Shown in pieces: positions 1 through 8,300 of a stretch of DNA of 64,000 bases. The first letter of the stretch is position 1. Every line of letters starts with the position of its first letter. Both the position numbers and the translations under genes were made by a program. The DNA is from Knufia peltigerae (lineage: Eukaryota; Ascomycota; Eurotiomycetes; Chaetothyriales; Trichomeriaceae). The notes below the pieces were generated by a model. It had not been told where the DNA came from. It searched no databases and worked only from the letters and a program-made list of their open reading frames with translations. The stretch covers positions 1-64,000 of the forward strand of contig JAPDRN010000149.1 of the NCBI GenBank assembly GCA_030247855.1. The letters are read 5' to 3'.

Positions 1-1
1 G

Positions 2-382
2 CAGGCGATCCCGCTGGTGCTGGCCGGTCGCGACCTGCTGGCCGGCGCACAGACCGGCACCGGCAAGACTGCCGCGTTCGGCCTGCCGCTGCTGCAGCAC
101 CTGGGCACCGCTTCGCAGGAAGTGCGTACCGGCCCGCGCAAGCCGCGCGCGCTGATCCTGGCACCGACCCGCGAACTGGCCACCCAGGTGCATGACAGCC
201 TGCGCGGTTACAGCAAGTACCTGCGCATCCCCAGCGCCTGCATCTACGGCGGCGTCGGCATGGGCAACCAGCTGGACATCCTGCGTCGCGGCGTGGATCT
301 GCTGGTGGCCTGCCCGGGCCGCCTGATCGACCATCTGGAGCGTCGCAGCATCGACCTGTCCGGCATTGAAGTGCTGGTGCTG

Positions 383-415
<33 letters not shown>

Positions 416-1342
416 CTGCCCTCGATCAAGCGCATCCTGGCCAAGCTGCCCAAGCAGAACCGCCAGACCCTGCTGTTCTCGGCCACCTTCGAGGACAACA
501 TCCGCCAGTTGGCGCTGGAGTTCATGCGCAACCCGGAGCAGATCCAGGTGACGCCGAAGAACACCGTCGCCGAGACCATCACCCACAAGGTGCATCCGGT
601 CGATGCCAGCCGCAAGCGCGACCTGCTGCTGCACCTGTTGGCGCAGGACAGCCGCGAGCAGACCCTGGTGTTTGCCCGCACCAAGCACGGCAGCGACAAG
701 CTGGCCGCGTTCCTGGAAAAGTCCGGCATCAAGACTGCGGCGATCCACGGCAACAAGAGCCAGGGCCAGCGCCTGCGTGCGCTGGGCGACTTCAAGGCTG
801 GCCGTGTCACCGTGCTGGTGGCCACCGACATCGCCGCGCGCGGTATCGACATCAACGAGCTGCCGAAGGTGATCAACTTCGATCTGCCGATGGTGGCCGA
901 AGACTACGTGCACCGCATTGGCCGTACCGGCCGCAACGGTGCTACCGGTGAAGCGATTTCGCTGGTTGCGCAGGATGAAGTGAAGCTGCTGCGCGCGATC
1001 GTGCGCCTGCTGGGCCGTGACATGGACATCCGCGATGTGCCGGGCTTCGAGCTGCAGACGCCGATCCGCTGGGGCAACAGTGCACCGGGCAAGGCCGAGG
1101 CCGATACCGGCGAGCGCGTGCCGCGCAAGACCCACGCGCGCCGTCCGCACGGCGATGCGCCGCGTCATGCACATGCAGGCCCGAAGAAGGCCGGCGGTGG
1201 CCGCCGCGAGGGCGGTGGCAACGGCCAGCAGCGCGCGGGCGCAGGCGCAGGTGCCGGTCAGGGCCAGCGTCGCGGTGGCGGTGCCAATACGGGTGGCGGT
1301 CGTGGCCGCGGCCAGGGTGGCGGTGGCGGTCGCGCCAGCTGA
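2..1342 (+). CDS. rhlE: DEAD-box RNA helicase, RhlE type (5' truncated)
   Basis: ATP-dependent RNA helicase; the RhlE group acts in ribosome assembly and RNA decay. The reading frame is open from base 2, so the start and Q motif lie outside the window. Visible in order: Walker A AQTGTGKT (from about base 47), PTRELA, the DEAD box at 383-394, SAT near 479, RGIDI and HRIGRTGR near 840-935. The last ~90 residues are Gly/Arg/Ala-rich with RGG-like runs, a typical unstructured RNA-binding tail. It ends just before a strong terminator. Superfamily assignment is certain; RhlE rather than another DEAD paralogue is likely from the compact core plus RGG tail. Confidence 0.9.
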
Positions 1343-1392
1343 TCCCAGCTGACAGGGATGGCGTCTCCCGCTGCGCGGGGGCTGCTTATCAG

Positions 1393-1422
1393 GGGACGAC
1401 GCTTAGGCGTCGTCCCTTTTTT
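1393..1422 (+). terminator. Rho-independent terminator of the helicase gene
   Basis: Perfect 10-bp stem (GGGACGACGC 1393-1402 with GCGTCGTCCC 1407-1416), TTAG loop, then six T. It lies 51 bases after the helicase stop. Confidence 0.93.
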
Positions 1423-1470
1423 GTTGCTGGCTGCCGGGTGGTTTGAGAGCTGGCGGTGGGCTTTGTGTGG

Positions 1471-1578
1471 GCGTTGGGGAGCGGGGTCGGCGCAAAACAC
1501 GCCGTAAACCCATCCATGGGGGCTCGTAGGCGCCATCCATGGCGCCTGCGGTTTTGCGCCGACCCCGCTCCCCAGCGC
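1471..1578. repeat. Long inverted repeat, core family 1 (copy A)
   Basis: Arms of 28 bp (1471-1498 and 1551-1578) with one G/A difference enclose a core containing GCGCCATCCATGGCGC. The core recurs at four other places in the window with different arms. It lies between convergent genes (helicase and M14 peptidase). The 1343-1872 stretch holds this element, the terminator and copy B, and no gene that I can support. Confidence 0.85.
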
Positions 1579-1735
1579 TTCAGACATTTCCAGCGCCTAC
1601 TTGTCCCGCCGGGAAGCCGGGAGAAGAAGGATCAAACTCAAATTCAAAGACAAATGGAAAAGCCGGAATTCCAGCTTTTGCTTTTGCCCTTGCTCCCGCC
1701 TTGGGTTTGATGCATCCGCACCCGCAGGAAACTGT

Positions 1736-1844
1736 CTGGGGAGGACGGATGGCCCGCGCGGGACCGCAGGCGCCATGGATGGCGCCTACGAGCCTACACG
1801 GACGTACTTGCGGCGTGTCCTGCGCGGCCCATCCGTCCTCCCAA
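1736..1844. repeat. Long inverted repeat, core family 1 (copy B)
   Basis: Arms of about 28 bp (1736-1763 and 1817-1844, roughly 90% complementary) around the same core as copy A in the opposite orientation (GCGCCATGGATGGCGC, then ACGGACGTACTTGC). It lies just 3' of the M14 peptidase stop. Confidence 0.8.
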
Positions 1845-1872
1845 TCCCAGCGTCAGTTCGGCGCGTAATGCC

Positions 1873-4467
1873 TCAACCCCGCGCTTTACTCGGATTCACC
1901 AGATTCCCGAAGAAGATCGCATTGATCAGCAACCGGTCGGTACCATGCCAGTACTTGCGATGCGCCGGATCATCCGCAAACAGGATCACGTTGCCCTGCC
2001 CCTGCGCCGACACCAGCAGCCACGCACTGCCAGCCACGCGGCTGCGGTTACGCTCGGACAGATAGCCGTTCACCCGTGGCGTGTCGTCGATCCGCACCAC
2101 CGTGGAAAACCCGTTCGTGCTCGGCTGCAGGATGACCGTGTTCTCCTTGTTGATCGCCAGCTGTCGGCGCGGCACACCAAACGCAAGGGGATGGCTGGGG
2201 TCGACGTCGGCGCTGAGGATGTTGCCGCTGACACGCTCGATCGCGGCGATATCGCGCTGGTCACCGAAGGCGCGGCGCGCGGTGTCTCCCGCGTCCTCTT
2301 CCTTGCCCAGCTTCTCGCCCTCGGCGAGCTTCTGTTCGATCGCCCACTTTGAAGCACTGCCATAGGTGACCAGTGATCCACCGGCCTGGATCCAGCGCTT
2401 CAGTGCCGCTACTGCGGTTGCGTTGATGCCCGTGTAGGTGCCGCCGGAGAGCACGATCGTGGTGTAACGGTCCAGCGATACCTTGCCCAGCTGCTGGGGG
2501 TCCAGCTTGCTGGCCGGCAAGCGAAGCTGCTGGTCGAGCAGGAACCAGGCCGAACCGATTTCGGTGGCGGCCACACCCTCGCCCATCACCAGCGCGACGG
2601 CGGGCTTGCGTAGTGCCTTGACGCCATCACTGCCAAGGTCGATGCCATCGCGGCTGCGACCGCTGGCCAGGGCATGCACCTGCACGCCGGCTGCCCGCGC
2701 TGCGGCGGCGACCGCCTCCTGCAGCGCCGCGCCCTGCAGTGGCTGCCCGGCGACCGGTACCACGATGCTGCCACCGGCAAAGGCCACGTCACCCTGTGCG
2801 GTGCTGGCGGTGAACGGCTGGAAGGTGGCACGCGTGGACAAGCCCTTGGCCTGCAGGCCGGCCAGTGCGCGGCCCGCGTTGTAGTCGCGCCAGTCGATTA
2901 CATAAGCGAAGCCCGCTTCACCGCCGATCACCCCGCCCTGTGCTGCGGGAACCTCGAGCACGCGGGCGCCGCCGTCGATGCGGCTGCGGCTGCCGGCAGC
3001 GGCCACGCCGTAGGCCGGGGCGATCGCATAGCTGGTGCTGCCGTAGAACACGTCGCCCTTGATCGGCGGGGTCTCGGCGAAGATCGAATGGACCAGGCGG
3101 AACTGCGCCTGCTGCACCGGCACCACATAGGCGTTGCCCGCTTCGAAACGCTGTCCATCTACGGTGACAGCGCGATCCAGCGCATGCACTTCAATCCTGT
3201 GCAGCAACAGCAGTTCCAGCAGGCGTCGGGTCAATGCCGGATCATGCGCGTCGCCGAATACGAAGCTCTTCACCGGCTGCTGCGCGGCCTGCTTCAGCGC
3301 GCTCTGGAAGAAACTCTTCTGCAGATCGAACAGGGCGCTGCGTTCGGTCACCGCACCACGCACCGTGCCCAGGCCGGTGGCAACCTGGTTGCGGATGGTG
3401 AACGGGAACGTCAGCAGGCCATTCACCGATTCCTGCACGCGACCACGCGAGCTGGCCTGTTCGACGGTGACGCCGACCGCGCCGTGGAAATCCGGATAGG
3501 TCGAGCCGTACACGGGCGAGAAATTGTCGAAGTTCTCACCGGTGTAGTACAGCGAACCCAGCGCATCGAGTGCCTGGGCGTGGTACTTGGCCAGGGTCTT
3601 GTTGAACTCGTACGACGCTGCCGGGATCAACGGGCTATGCATGCTCTTCGGCGACGGCTCGAAGTAGTACGTGCTGTCCTTGCCCATTTCGTGGAAGTCG
3701 ATCTGCACGTTCGGGTACCACTGGTGGAACTGTGCCACCTTCGGCCGTGAATCCTGCTGGGTCAGCGCCAGCCAATCGCGGTTGAGATCGGTGAAGTAGT
3801 GGTTGGTGCGGCCCTGCGGGAATGGCTCGACGTGCTCCTTGTCGGCCGGGTCGGCCGAGGCCGGATCGGACGCCCAGGCGTTGTGCCAGTTGGCGGCGCG
3901 GTCGCGGCCATCGGGATTCTGCGCCGGGTCGAACAGCACCACCGCCTGCTGCAGCCACTGCTGCGTTTCCGCGCTGCGGTTGGCCACCAGGTAATAGGCG
4001 GTCAGCATCGCCGCTTCGCCGCTGGAGGTCTCGTTGCCGTGCACGCTGTAGCCCAGCCACACCACCACCGGACTGTCACCGGCAGCGCTGCGCGGCTGTG
4101 CCGGATCGACCAGGGTCGCGTGCTGCTGGCGGATCTGTTCCAGCCGCGCGTGGTTGCCGGCAGCGGTAACCGTGGCAATCAGCAGCGGGCGGCCCTCATA
4201 GCTGCGGCCTATCTCGCGCACGCTGATCCTGTCCGAGTGCTTGGCCAGCTCCTGGAAGTAAGCCACCAGCTGGTCGTGGCGGGTGTAACGGCTGCCGATC
4301 GGATAGCCGAGGAACTGCTCCGGCGTGGGAATGGCGGTATCGAAGGCCGCTGCATCGGTGGTCTGCGGGAAGAAATAGGCGCTCTGCGCATGCACCGCAG
4401 ACGGCAGCGATACGGCGGTGGCGACGGCAAGCAACAGCGGGAAAACAGCACGGCGGTGGAAGGACAC
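1873..4467 (-). CDS. Secreted M14-family zinc carboxypeptidase
   Basis: Predicted exported metallopeptidase of about 864 residues. I choose the GTG at 4467 because GGGGAG lies seven bases upstream and the protein then begins with a signal peptide (hydrophobic FPLLLAVATAV, cleavage near VHA-QS). Zinc motif HGNETSSGE (H and E ligands, about residue 143), later DFHEMGKDS (His) and GVTVEQASSRG with the catalytic Glu. The last ~200 residues (LSGGTYTG, AGGSLVTYG) look like a class I glutamine-amidotransferase-fold domain, as in other large M14 proteins. It follows the TonB receptor gene after 64 bp, so the two are probably one operon for uptake and processing of peptides. Substrate unknown. Confidence 0.88.
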   Translation of the reverse strand: MSFHRRAVFPLLLAVATAVSLPSAVHAQSAYFFPQTTDAAAFDTAIPTPEQFLGYPIGSRYTRHDQLVAYFQELAKHSDRISVREIGRSYEGRPLLIATVTAAGNHARLEQIRQQHATLVDPAQPRSAAGDSPVVVWLGYSVHGNETSSGEAAMLTAYYLVANRSAETQQWLQQAVVLFDPAQNPDGRDRAANWHNAWASDPASADPADKEHVEPFPQGRTNHYFTDLNRDWLALTQQDSRPKVAQFHQWYPNVQIDFHEMGKDSTYYFEPSPKSMHSPLIPAASYEFNKTLAKYHAQALDALGSLYYTGENFDNFSPVYGSTYPDFHGAVGVTVEQASSRGRVQESVNGLLTFPFTIRNQVATGLGTVRGAVTERSALFDLQKSFFQSALKQAAQQPVKSFVFGDAHDPALTRRLLELLLLHRIEVHALDRAVTVDGQRFEAGNAYVVPVQQAQFRLVHSIFAETPPIKGDVFYGSTSYAIAPAYGVAAAGSRSRIDGGARVLEVPAAQGGVIGGEAGFAYVIDWRDYNAGRALAGLQAKGLSTRATFQPFTASTAQGDVAFAGGSIVVPVAGQPLQGAALQEAVAAAARAAGVQVHALASGRSRDGIDLGSDGVKALRKPAVALVMGEGVAATEIGSAWFLLDQQLRLPASKLDPQQLGKVSLDRYTTIVLSGGTYTGINATAVAALKRWIQAGGSLVTYGSASKWAIEQKLAEGEKLGKEEDAGDTARRAFGDQRDIAAIERVSGNILSADVDPSHPLAFGVPRRQLAINKENTVILQPSTNGFSTVVRIDDTPRVNGYLSERNRSRVAGSAWLLVSAQGQGNVILFADDPAHRKYWHGTDRLLINAIFFGNLVNPSKARG

Positions 4468-4531
4468 GGTGACTCCCCAGGAACATGGCAACACGGCCGG
4501 CCACACAGGGTGGCCGGTCGCGGCGGGTGGA

Positions 4532-7159
4532 TCAGAAGCGGTAATCGAAGCCCAACGTGAAGTAGCGGCCACGCAGGTCGTACTGGCTGAAGTCGTACGG
4601 CGCGCGGATGCCCGGGAACGAGGCGTCGTACGGCGGCGTCTTGTCACCCAGGTTCTGCACCTTGGCGTACACGGTCAGGTTCTCGATGCCGCTGTAGCCC
4701 AGGTACAGATCGAACTGGTTGTAGGCGTCGACACGGCTCTGCACCGCGGCGGCGGCGGTGCTGGCCTTCTGGTCGTAGCCACTGGTGTAGTACCAGGTCA
4801 CCGCAGCAGTGTAGTCGCTGTACTTCCAGTCCAGGGTGGTGGTGGCCTTGTTCTTCGGCAGGGTGGCGCCGAGGTTGCTGCCGGCGTAATCCACCAACGG
4901 GCCACCGACCACGGTCGGGCGCCGGTAGTCGCGCACGTGGGTATAGGCCGAGGTCACGGTGAAGTCACCGAAGGCGGTGGTCGGGATGCGCTGGCGCAGC
5001 TCGACGTCGATGCCCGAAGTCTTCAGCTCGCTCAGGTTCTGGTAGCGGTTGTAGACCGCCTGCAGCTTGCCGCGCTCATCGCGCTGCACGGCACCGGCGA
5101 CGTTGTCGTTGACCAGGGTCTGGGTGTTGTTGGTACCGACCAGGTTGTCCAGCTGGATGCGGTAATAGTCGATGCTCAGGTTGGTGTTCGCCCACGGCGA
5201 CAGCACCACGCCGAAGTTCACGCTCTTGGTGCGCTCCGGCTTCAGGTCGCTGTTGCCGACGGTGAAGAAGGTCGGGTTCTGCCGCGAGCCCGGGACGTCC
5301 GGATCACGCGGGTCGACCACGCTGCCATAGGCGATGCTGGTGCTGTTGGAGTTCTCCGACAACGACGGCGCACGGAAGCCCTTCGACGCAGACGCACGCA
5401 CCAGCAGGAAATCCAGCGGCTGCCAGCGCAGGCCAAGCTTGGGCGAGAACGCGTCGCCGAAATCATCGTAATGATCGGCGCGGGCGGCGGCGGACAGTTC
5501 CAGGGTCGATGCCAGCGGCACGTTGACCTCGGCATAGGCGGCGCTGACCTTGCGCTCGCCGTGCACTTCGGCAATCGCCGGGCGCACCTGCAGGCCGGCA
5601 TCGATCTGCCACGGGTTGTTCGAATCGAGCTTCTCGCGGCGCCATTCGGCACCGGCGGCGAAACCGATGTCGCCGGCCCAGGTGTGGCCGAGGCTGCCGG
5701 AGATCTTCGCATCGATGCCCTGCAGCACCGACTCGGCCGGACGCAGGGTGGCGATGTTGATTGAATCGCGCACCGACTGCGGCGTGGCCGCCGGGTTCAG
5801 CAGGTTGTAGCTGCCGGTCGCCAGTGCGTTGGCCAGTGCCCAGCGGTTGGCGAAGCCGCCGGAGACGGTCTCGCGTTCGCTGCTGCGCGCGCCGAACGCG
5901 GCCACTTCCCAGTCCCACTTCTCGGTGTTGCCACGCAGCCCGAACACACCGCGGTAGGCGGTGGACCGGTTGGTCTTGATGGTGCCGCCGAGGTCGAAGA
6001 AGGTGTATTCGATCGGAATCGCGCGGCCGTACGGGTTGTACGGGCTGCTGGCCGGCAGGCTGGACGACACCGGCTCGGCCAGGCCGGTCTGCGCGTTCAA
6101 TGCGAAGCGGCCACTTTCCAGAGTGAAGAACGGGCTGCTGCCGAACCAGGCAGCGCTCTTGATCTGGCTGTACAGCACTTCGCCGAACGCTTCGACGTTG
6201 TCGCCGAGGCGGAAGGTGCCGTTGGCGTAGGCCTGGTAGCGCTTGGTCGAGGGAATCAGGGTGGTGTACGGCGCCTGGTTGAAGCCGCAGGTATCACCGG
6301 CCAAGCCGTCGATCGGTGCACTGGCCACGCGGGTGGTGCCGGTGGGGCAGTTGCCGTTGGCATCGAGCATCGGCACCGACGTACCGTTGACGAGGTAGCG
6401 CGCGCCCTTGGCCGACCAGCCGTTCCAGCGGCCGCCGGGCTGGTCGCTGTAGATGCCGCTTTTGGTCAGGTTGCGCTCGTCCTGGTCCAGTCGCTCACGG
6501 TTGTAGGCCTGCAGGCTGAAGAGGATGTTGTAGCCATCCTTGTCGATGTCGCCCAGACCGCCGACGAACTTCAGGTTCTGCTCGTGCAGGCCGCCCTGGT
6601 CGGCGCCACCGAAGCTGCCGCCGATTTCGGCGCCTTCGAAGTTCTGCCGGGTGATGATGTTGACCACGCCGGCCACTGCATCGCTGCCGTACACCGCCGA
6701 TGCACCGTCCTTGAGCACTTCGATGCGTTCGACGGCCACCAGCGGCAGCGCGTTGAGATCGACGAAGGTGTCCGACAGGCCGCCGGCCGGGAAGCCGTAG
6801 TTGGCCAGGCGACGGCCGTTGAGCAGCACCAGCGTGTTCTTCTGCGAGAGGCCACGCAGACCGATGCCGGCCGAGCCCGACGCCCAACCGTTGTTGGTGG
6901 TCTCGTTGCTGGCGTTGCCGGTGTTGGCCGAAATCGAGCGCAGCACATCGGCCACGGTGGCCTTGCCGGTCTGTTCCAGCTGCTGGCGGCCGATCACCTG
7001 CACGGGGTTGGAGGCTTCGGTATCGGCGCGTTTGATGTTGGAACCGGTGACGCGCACGGCAGCCAGGGTGCTGGCTTCGGCGGTGGTTTCGGCGGCGGCA
7101 GACAAAGGCGCGGCCAGAGCGACGGCCAGGGCCGCCACGAGCAGGGTGTGCTGAGGCAT
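4532..7159 (-). CDS. TonB-dependent outer-membrane receptor
   Basis: Outer-membrane active transporter of 875 residues. The ATG at 7159 gives a clean signal peptide (LLVAALAVALAAPLSAAA). The plug domain follows (VRVTGSNIKRADTEASNP, VLRSISAN, LVLLNGRRLANYG, VERIEVLKDGASAVYGSDAVAGVVNI split across this range), then a 22-strand-type barrel ending in the usual C-terminal aromatic (YRF). No strong Shine-Dalgarno is visible. The M14 peptidase follows in the same direction, which suggests import of peptide or a peptide-bound nutrient. Two palindromic sites at 7236-7290 lie upstream and may control the operon. The ligand cannot be read from sequence. Confidence 0.92.
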   Translation of the reverse strand: MPQHTLLVAALAVALAAPLSAAAETTAEASTLAAVRVTGSNIKRADTEASNPVQVIGRQQLEQTGKATVADVLRSISANTGNASNETTNNGWASGSAGIGLRGLSQKNTLVLLNGRRLANYGFPAGGLSDTFVDLNALPLVAVERIEVLKDGASAVYGSDAVAGVVNIITRQNFEGAEIGGSFGGADQGGLHEQNLKFVGGLGDIDKDGYNILFSLQAYNRERLDQDERNLTKSGIYSDQPGGRWNGWSAKGARYLVNGTSVPMLDANGNCPTGTTRVASAPIDGLAGDTCGFNQAPYTTLIPSTKRYQAYANGTFRLGDNVEAFGEVLYSQIKSAAWFGSSPFFTLESGRFALNAQTGLAEPVSSSLPASSPYNPYGRAIPIEYTFFDLGGTIKTNRSTAYRGVFGLRGNTEKWDWEVAAFGARSSERETVSGGFANRWALANALATGSYNLLNPAATPQSVRDSINIATLRPAESVLQGIDAKISGSLGHTWAGDIGFAAGAEWRREKLDSNNPWQIDAGLQVRPAIAEVHGERKVSAAYAEVNVPLASTLELSAAARADHYDDFGDAFSPKLGLRWQPLDFLLVRASASKGFRAPSLSENSNSTSIAYGSVVDPRDPDVPGSRQNPTFFTVGNSDLKPERTKSVNFGVVLSPWANTNLSIDYYRIQLDNLVGTNNTQTLVNDNVAGAVQRDERGKLQAVYNRYQNLSELKTSGIDVELRQRIPTTAFGDFTVTSAYTHVRDYRRPTVVGGPLVDYAGSNLGATLPKNKATTTLDWKYSDYTAAVTWYYTSGYDQKASTAAAAVQSRVDAYNQFDLYLGYSGIENLTVYAKVQNLGDKTPPYDASFPGIRAPYDFSQYDLRGRYFTLGFDYRF

Positions 7160-7235
7160 GACGATGTGGGGGAGGTAGTGGAAGGACGAGGTAAGTTCCG
7201 CAGTAATCCATGCCTGGCCGGGCTGTGGCCAATAA

Positions 7236-7290
7236 CATCTCTTCATACGGATATAAGAGAAATTATCATCTCTTCATCCGGATGAAAAGA
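7236..7290. promoter_or_regulatory. Pair of palindromic operator-like sites upstream of the TonB receptor
   Basis: The 17-mer CATCTCTTCATNCGGAT occurs at 7236-7252 and 7267-7283, offset 31 bp (about three helical turns). Each copy is half of a palindrome centred on CG: TCTCTTCATACG + GATATAAGAGA, and TCTCTTCATCCG + GATGAAAAGA. The sites lie 75-130 bp upstream of the receptor start, between it and queD. The regulator is not identifiable from this window. Confidence 0.65.
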
Positions 7291-7354
7291 ATTTCTTCAC
7301 GGAAAGGCAACGCGAGATCGGGCTGATCGGGCGCCTGCGGCGTACAATCGCGGC

Positions 7355-7717
7355 ATGGAAATCTTCAAAGTCTTCATGCTCGAGGCGGCGCACCGCCTCC
7401 CCAACGTGCCGCCGGGGCACAAATGCGCGCGCCTGCACGGCCACTCCTTCCGGGTGGAACTGAAGGTCGAGGGCGAGCCGGGTGCGCAGACCGGCTGGAT
7501 CATGGATTTCGGCGACGTGAAGGCGGCTTTCCAGCCGATCTATGACCGCTTGGACCACCACTACCTCAATGACATCCCCGGCCTGGAGAACCCGACCAGC
7601 GAGAATCTGGCGGTGTGGATCTGGAATGAGCTCAAGCCCATCCTGCCGGCATTGAGCGAGATCACCGTGCACGAAACCTGCACCTCGGGCTGCCGCTACC
7701 GCGGCCCTGCTGCCTGA
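7355..7717 (+). CDS. queD: 6-carboxy-5,6,7,8-tetrahydropterin synthase
   Basis: Converts dihydroneopterin triphosphate to 6-carboxytetrahydropterin, the second step of queuosine synthesis. The 120 residues match the family length. Zinc ligands are seen in AAHRLPN and RLHGHSF, the catalytic Cys precedes them (KCARLHGH), and DFGDVK, LDHHYLND, PTSENLAVWIW and the VHETCTSGC end are all typical. It is monocistronic, divergent from the TonB receptor; a candidate sRNA follows. Confidence 0.95.
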   Translation: MEIFKVFMLEAAHRLPNVPPGHKCARLHGHSFRVELKVEGEPGAQTGWIMDFGDVKAAFQPIYDRLDHHYLNDIPGLENPTSENLAVWIWNELKPILPALSEITVHETCTSGCRYRGPAA

Positions 7718-7775
7718 TCAACCCATTGATCTGAAAGGAATCCAAGCGCCGGAAACGGCGCCTTCATGATTTTTG

Positions 7776-7803
7776 TTGCATTGCCGCATGATCGGCGTAT
7801 GCT
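7776..7803 (+). promoter_or_regulatory. Putative sigma-70 promoter of the candidate sRNA
   Basis: TTGCAT (7776-7781), 16-bp spacer, TATGCT (7798-7803). Predicted transcription start near 7810. Confidence 0.55.
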
Positions 7804-7809
7804 GCATTG

Positions 7810-7938
7810 CATCAACGCAAATGCACGGCGGATGCGACTGGCAACAGCCACTGGCGCGACGCCCACGCTCATTGCATGGGTCCCTCCCCCCATGCAATCC
7901 GGACCCGGCAGATCCCTCCCTCTGCCGGGTCTTTTTTT
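7810..7938 (+). ncRNA. Candidate small RNA with two identical C-rich hairpin loops
   Basis: Predicted transcript of about 129 nt with no convincing reading frame. Hairpin 1: ATTGCATGGG (7871-7880) pairs with CCCATGCAAT (7889-7898). Hairpin 2: GACCCGGCAGA (7902-7912) pairs with TCTGCCGGGTC (7921-7931) and is followed by seven T, making it an intrinsic terminator. Both perfect stems display the same octamer loop TCCCTCCC (7881-7888, 7913-7920), complementary to GGGAGGGA and so able to pair with purine-rich Shine-Dalgarno regions. C-rich loop sRNAs of this style are known (sX13 in Xanthomonas, cuckoo/CcsR RNAs in alphaproteobacteria). Identity with sX13 is possible but unchecked. Confidence 0.72.
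7902..7938 (+). terminator. Rho-independent terminator ending the candidate sRNA
   Basis: Perfect 11-bp stem with an eight-base loop, followed by seven T (7932-7938). It could also stop transcripts reading through from queD. Confidence 0.9.
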
Positions 7939-7998
7939 GTCTGGCGTCTGGATTCTGGAGCGCCTCTTCGTCTGGACGTACTGCGAACTGATGGGCCC

Positions 7999-8096
7999 CG
8001 TCGGGGCGGGTAGGGGTCTGGGCAAATGTCCCCCGGCGCCGGCCTGCGGCCGCCCCCTCCTCCTTTACTTTGCCCAGACCCCTACCCGCCCCGACG
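7999..8096. repeat. Long inverted repeat, core family 2 (copy F1)
   Basis: Perfect 28-bp arms (7999-8026 and 8069-8096) around a GC-rich core (8028-8068, CGGCGCCGG then CTCCTCCTTTAC). Between convergent genes. With F2 it fills most of 7940-8300, which holds no supported gene. Confidence 0.85.
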
Positions 8097-8166
8097 AGGC
8101 TCGGCTTGCGGCGCGCAGATGCAGCGCTCGCGACGGCCCTTCAATGAGACGCCGACGAGCTCCGGA

Positions 8167-8262
8167 CGCAGGGCGGAGGCCCTTGCGTGCGAAGTAAAGG
8201 GGGAGGTGACGGCCAACGGCCGGCGCCGGAGGACATTCGCACGCAAGGGCCTCCGCCCTGCG
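8167..8262. repeat. Long inverted repeat, core family 2 (copy F2)
   Basis: Perfect 27-bp arms (8167-8193 and 8236-8262) unrelated in sequence to those of F1. The 42-bp core (8194-8235) is largely the reverse complement of the F1 core (TGTCC..CGGCGCCGGCC..TTTAC). Lies just 3' of the asnB-like gene. Confidence 0.85.
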
Positions 8263-8300
8263 CCAGCAAGATTCTCCGCGCCCGTAAGGATCGCTCCCGG

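Noticed and set aside
1601..2065. Plus-strand open frame of about 154 codons spanning the inverted repeats after the helicase
   Set aside because: It runs through copy B of the long repeat and into the M14 gene antisense; composition follows the repeat, not protein coding.
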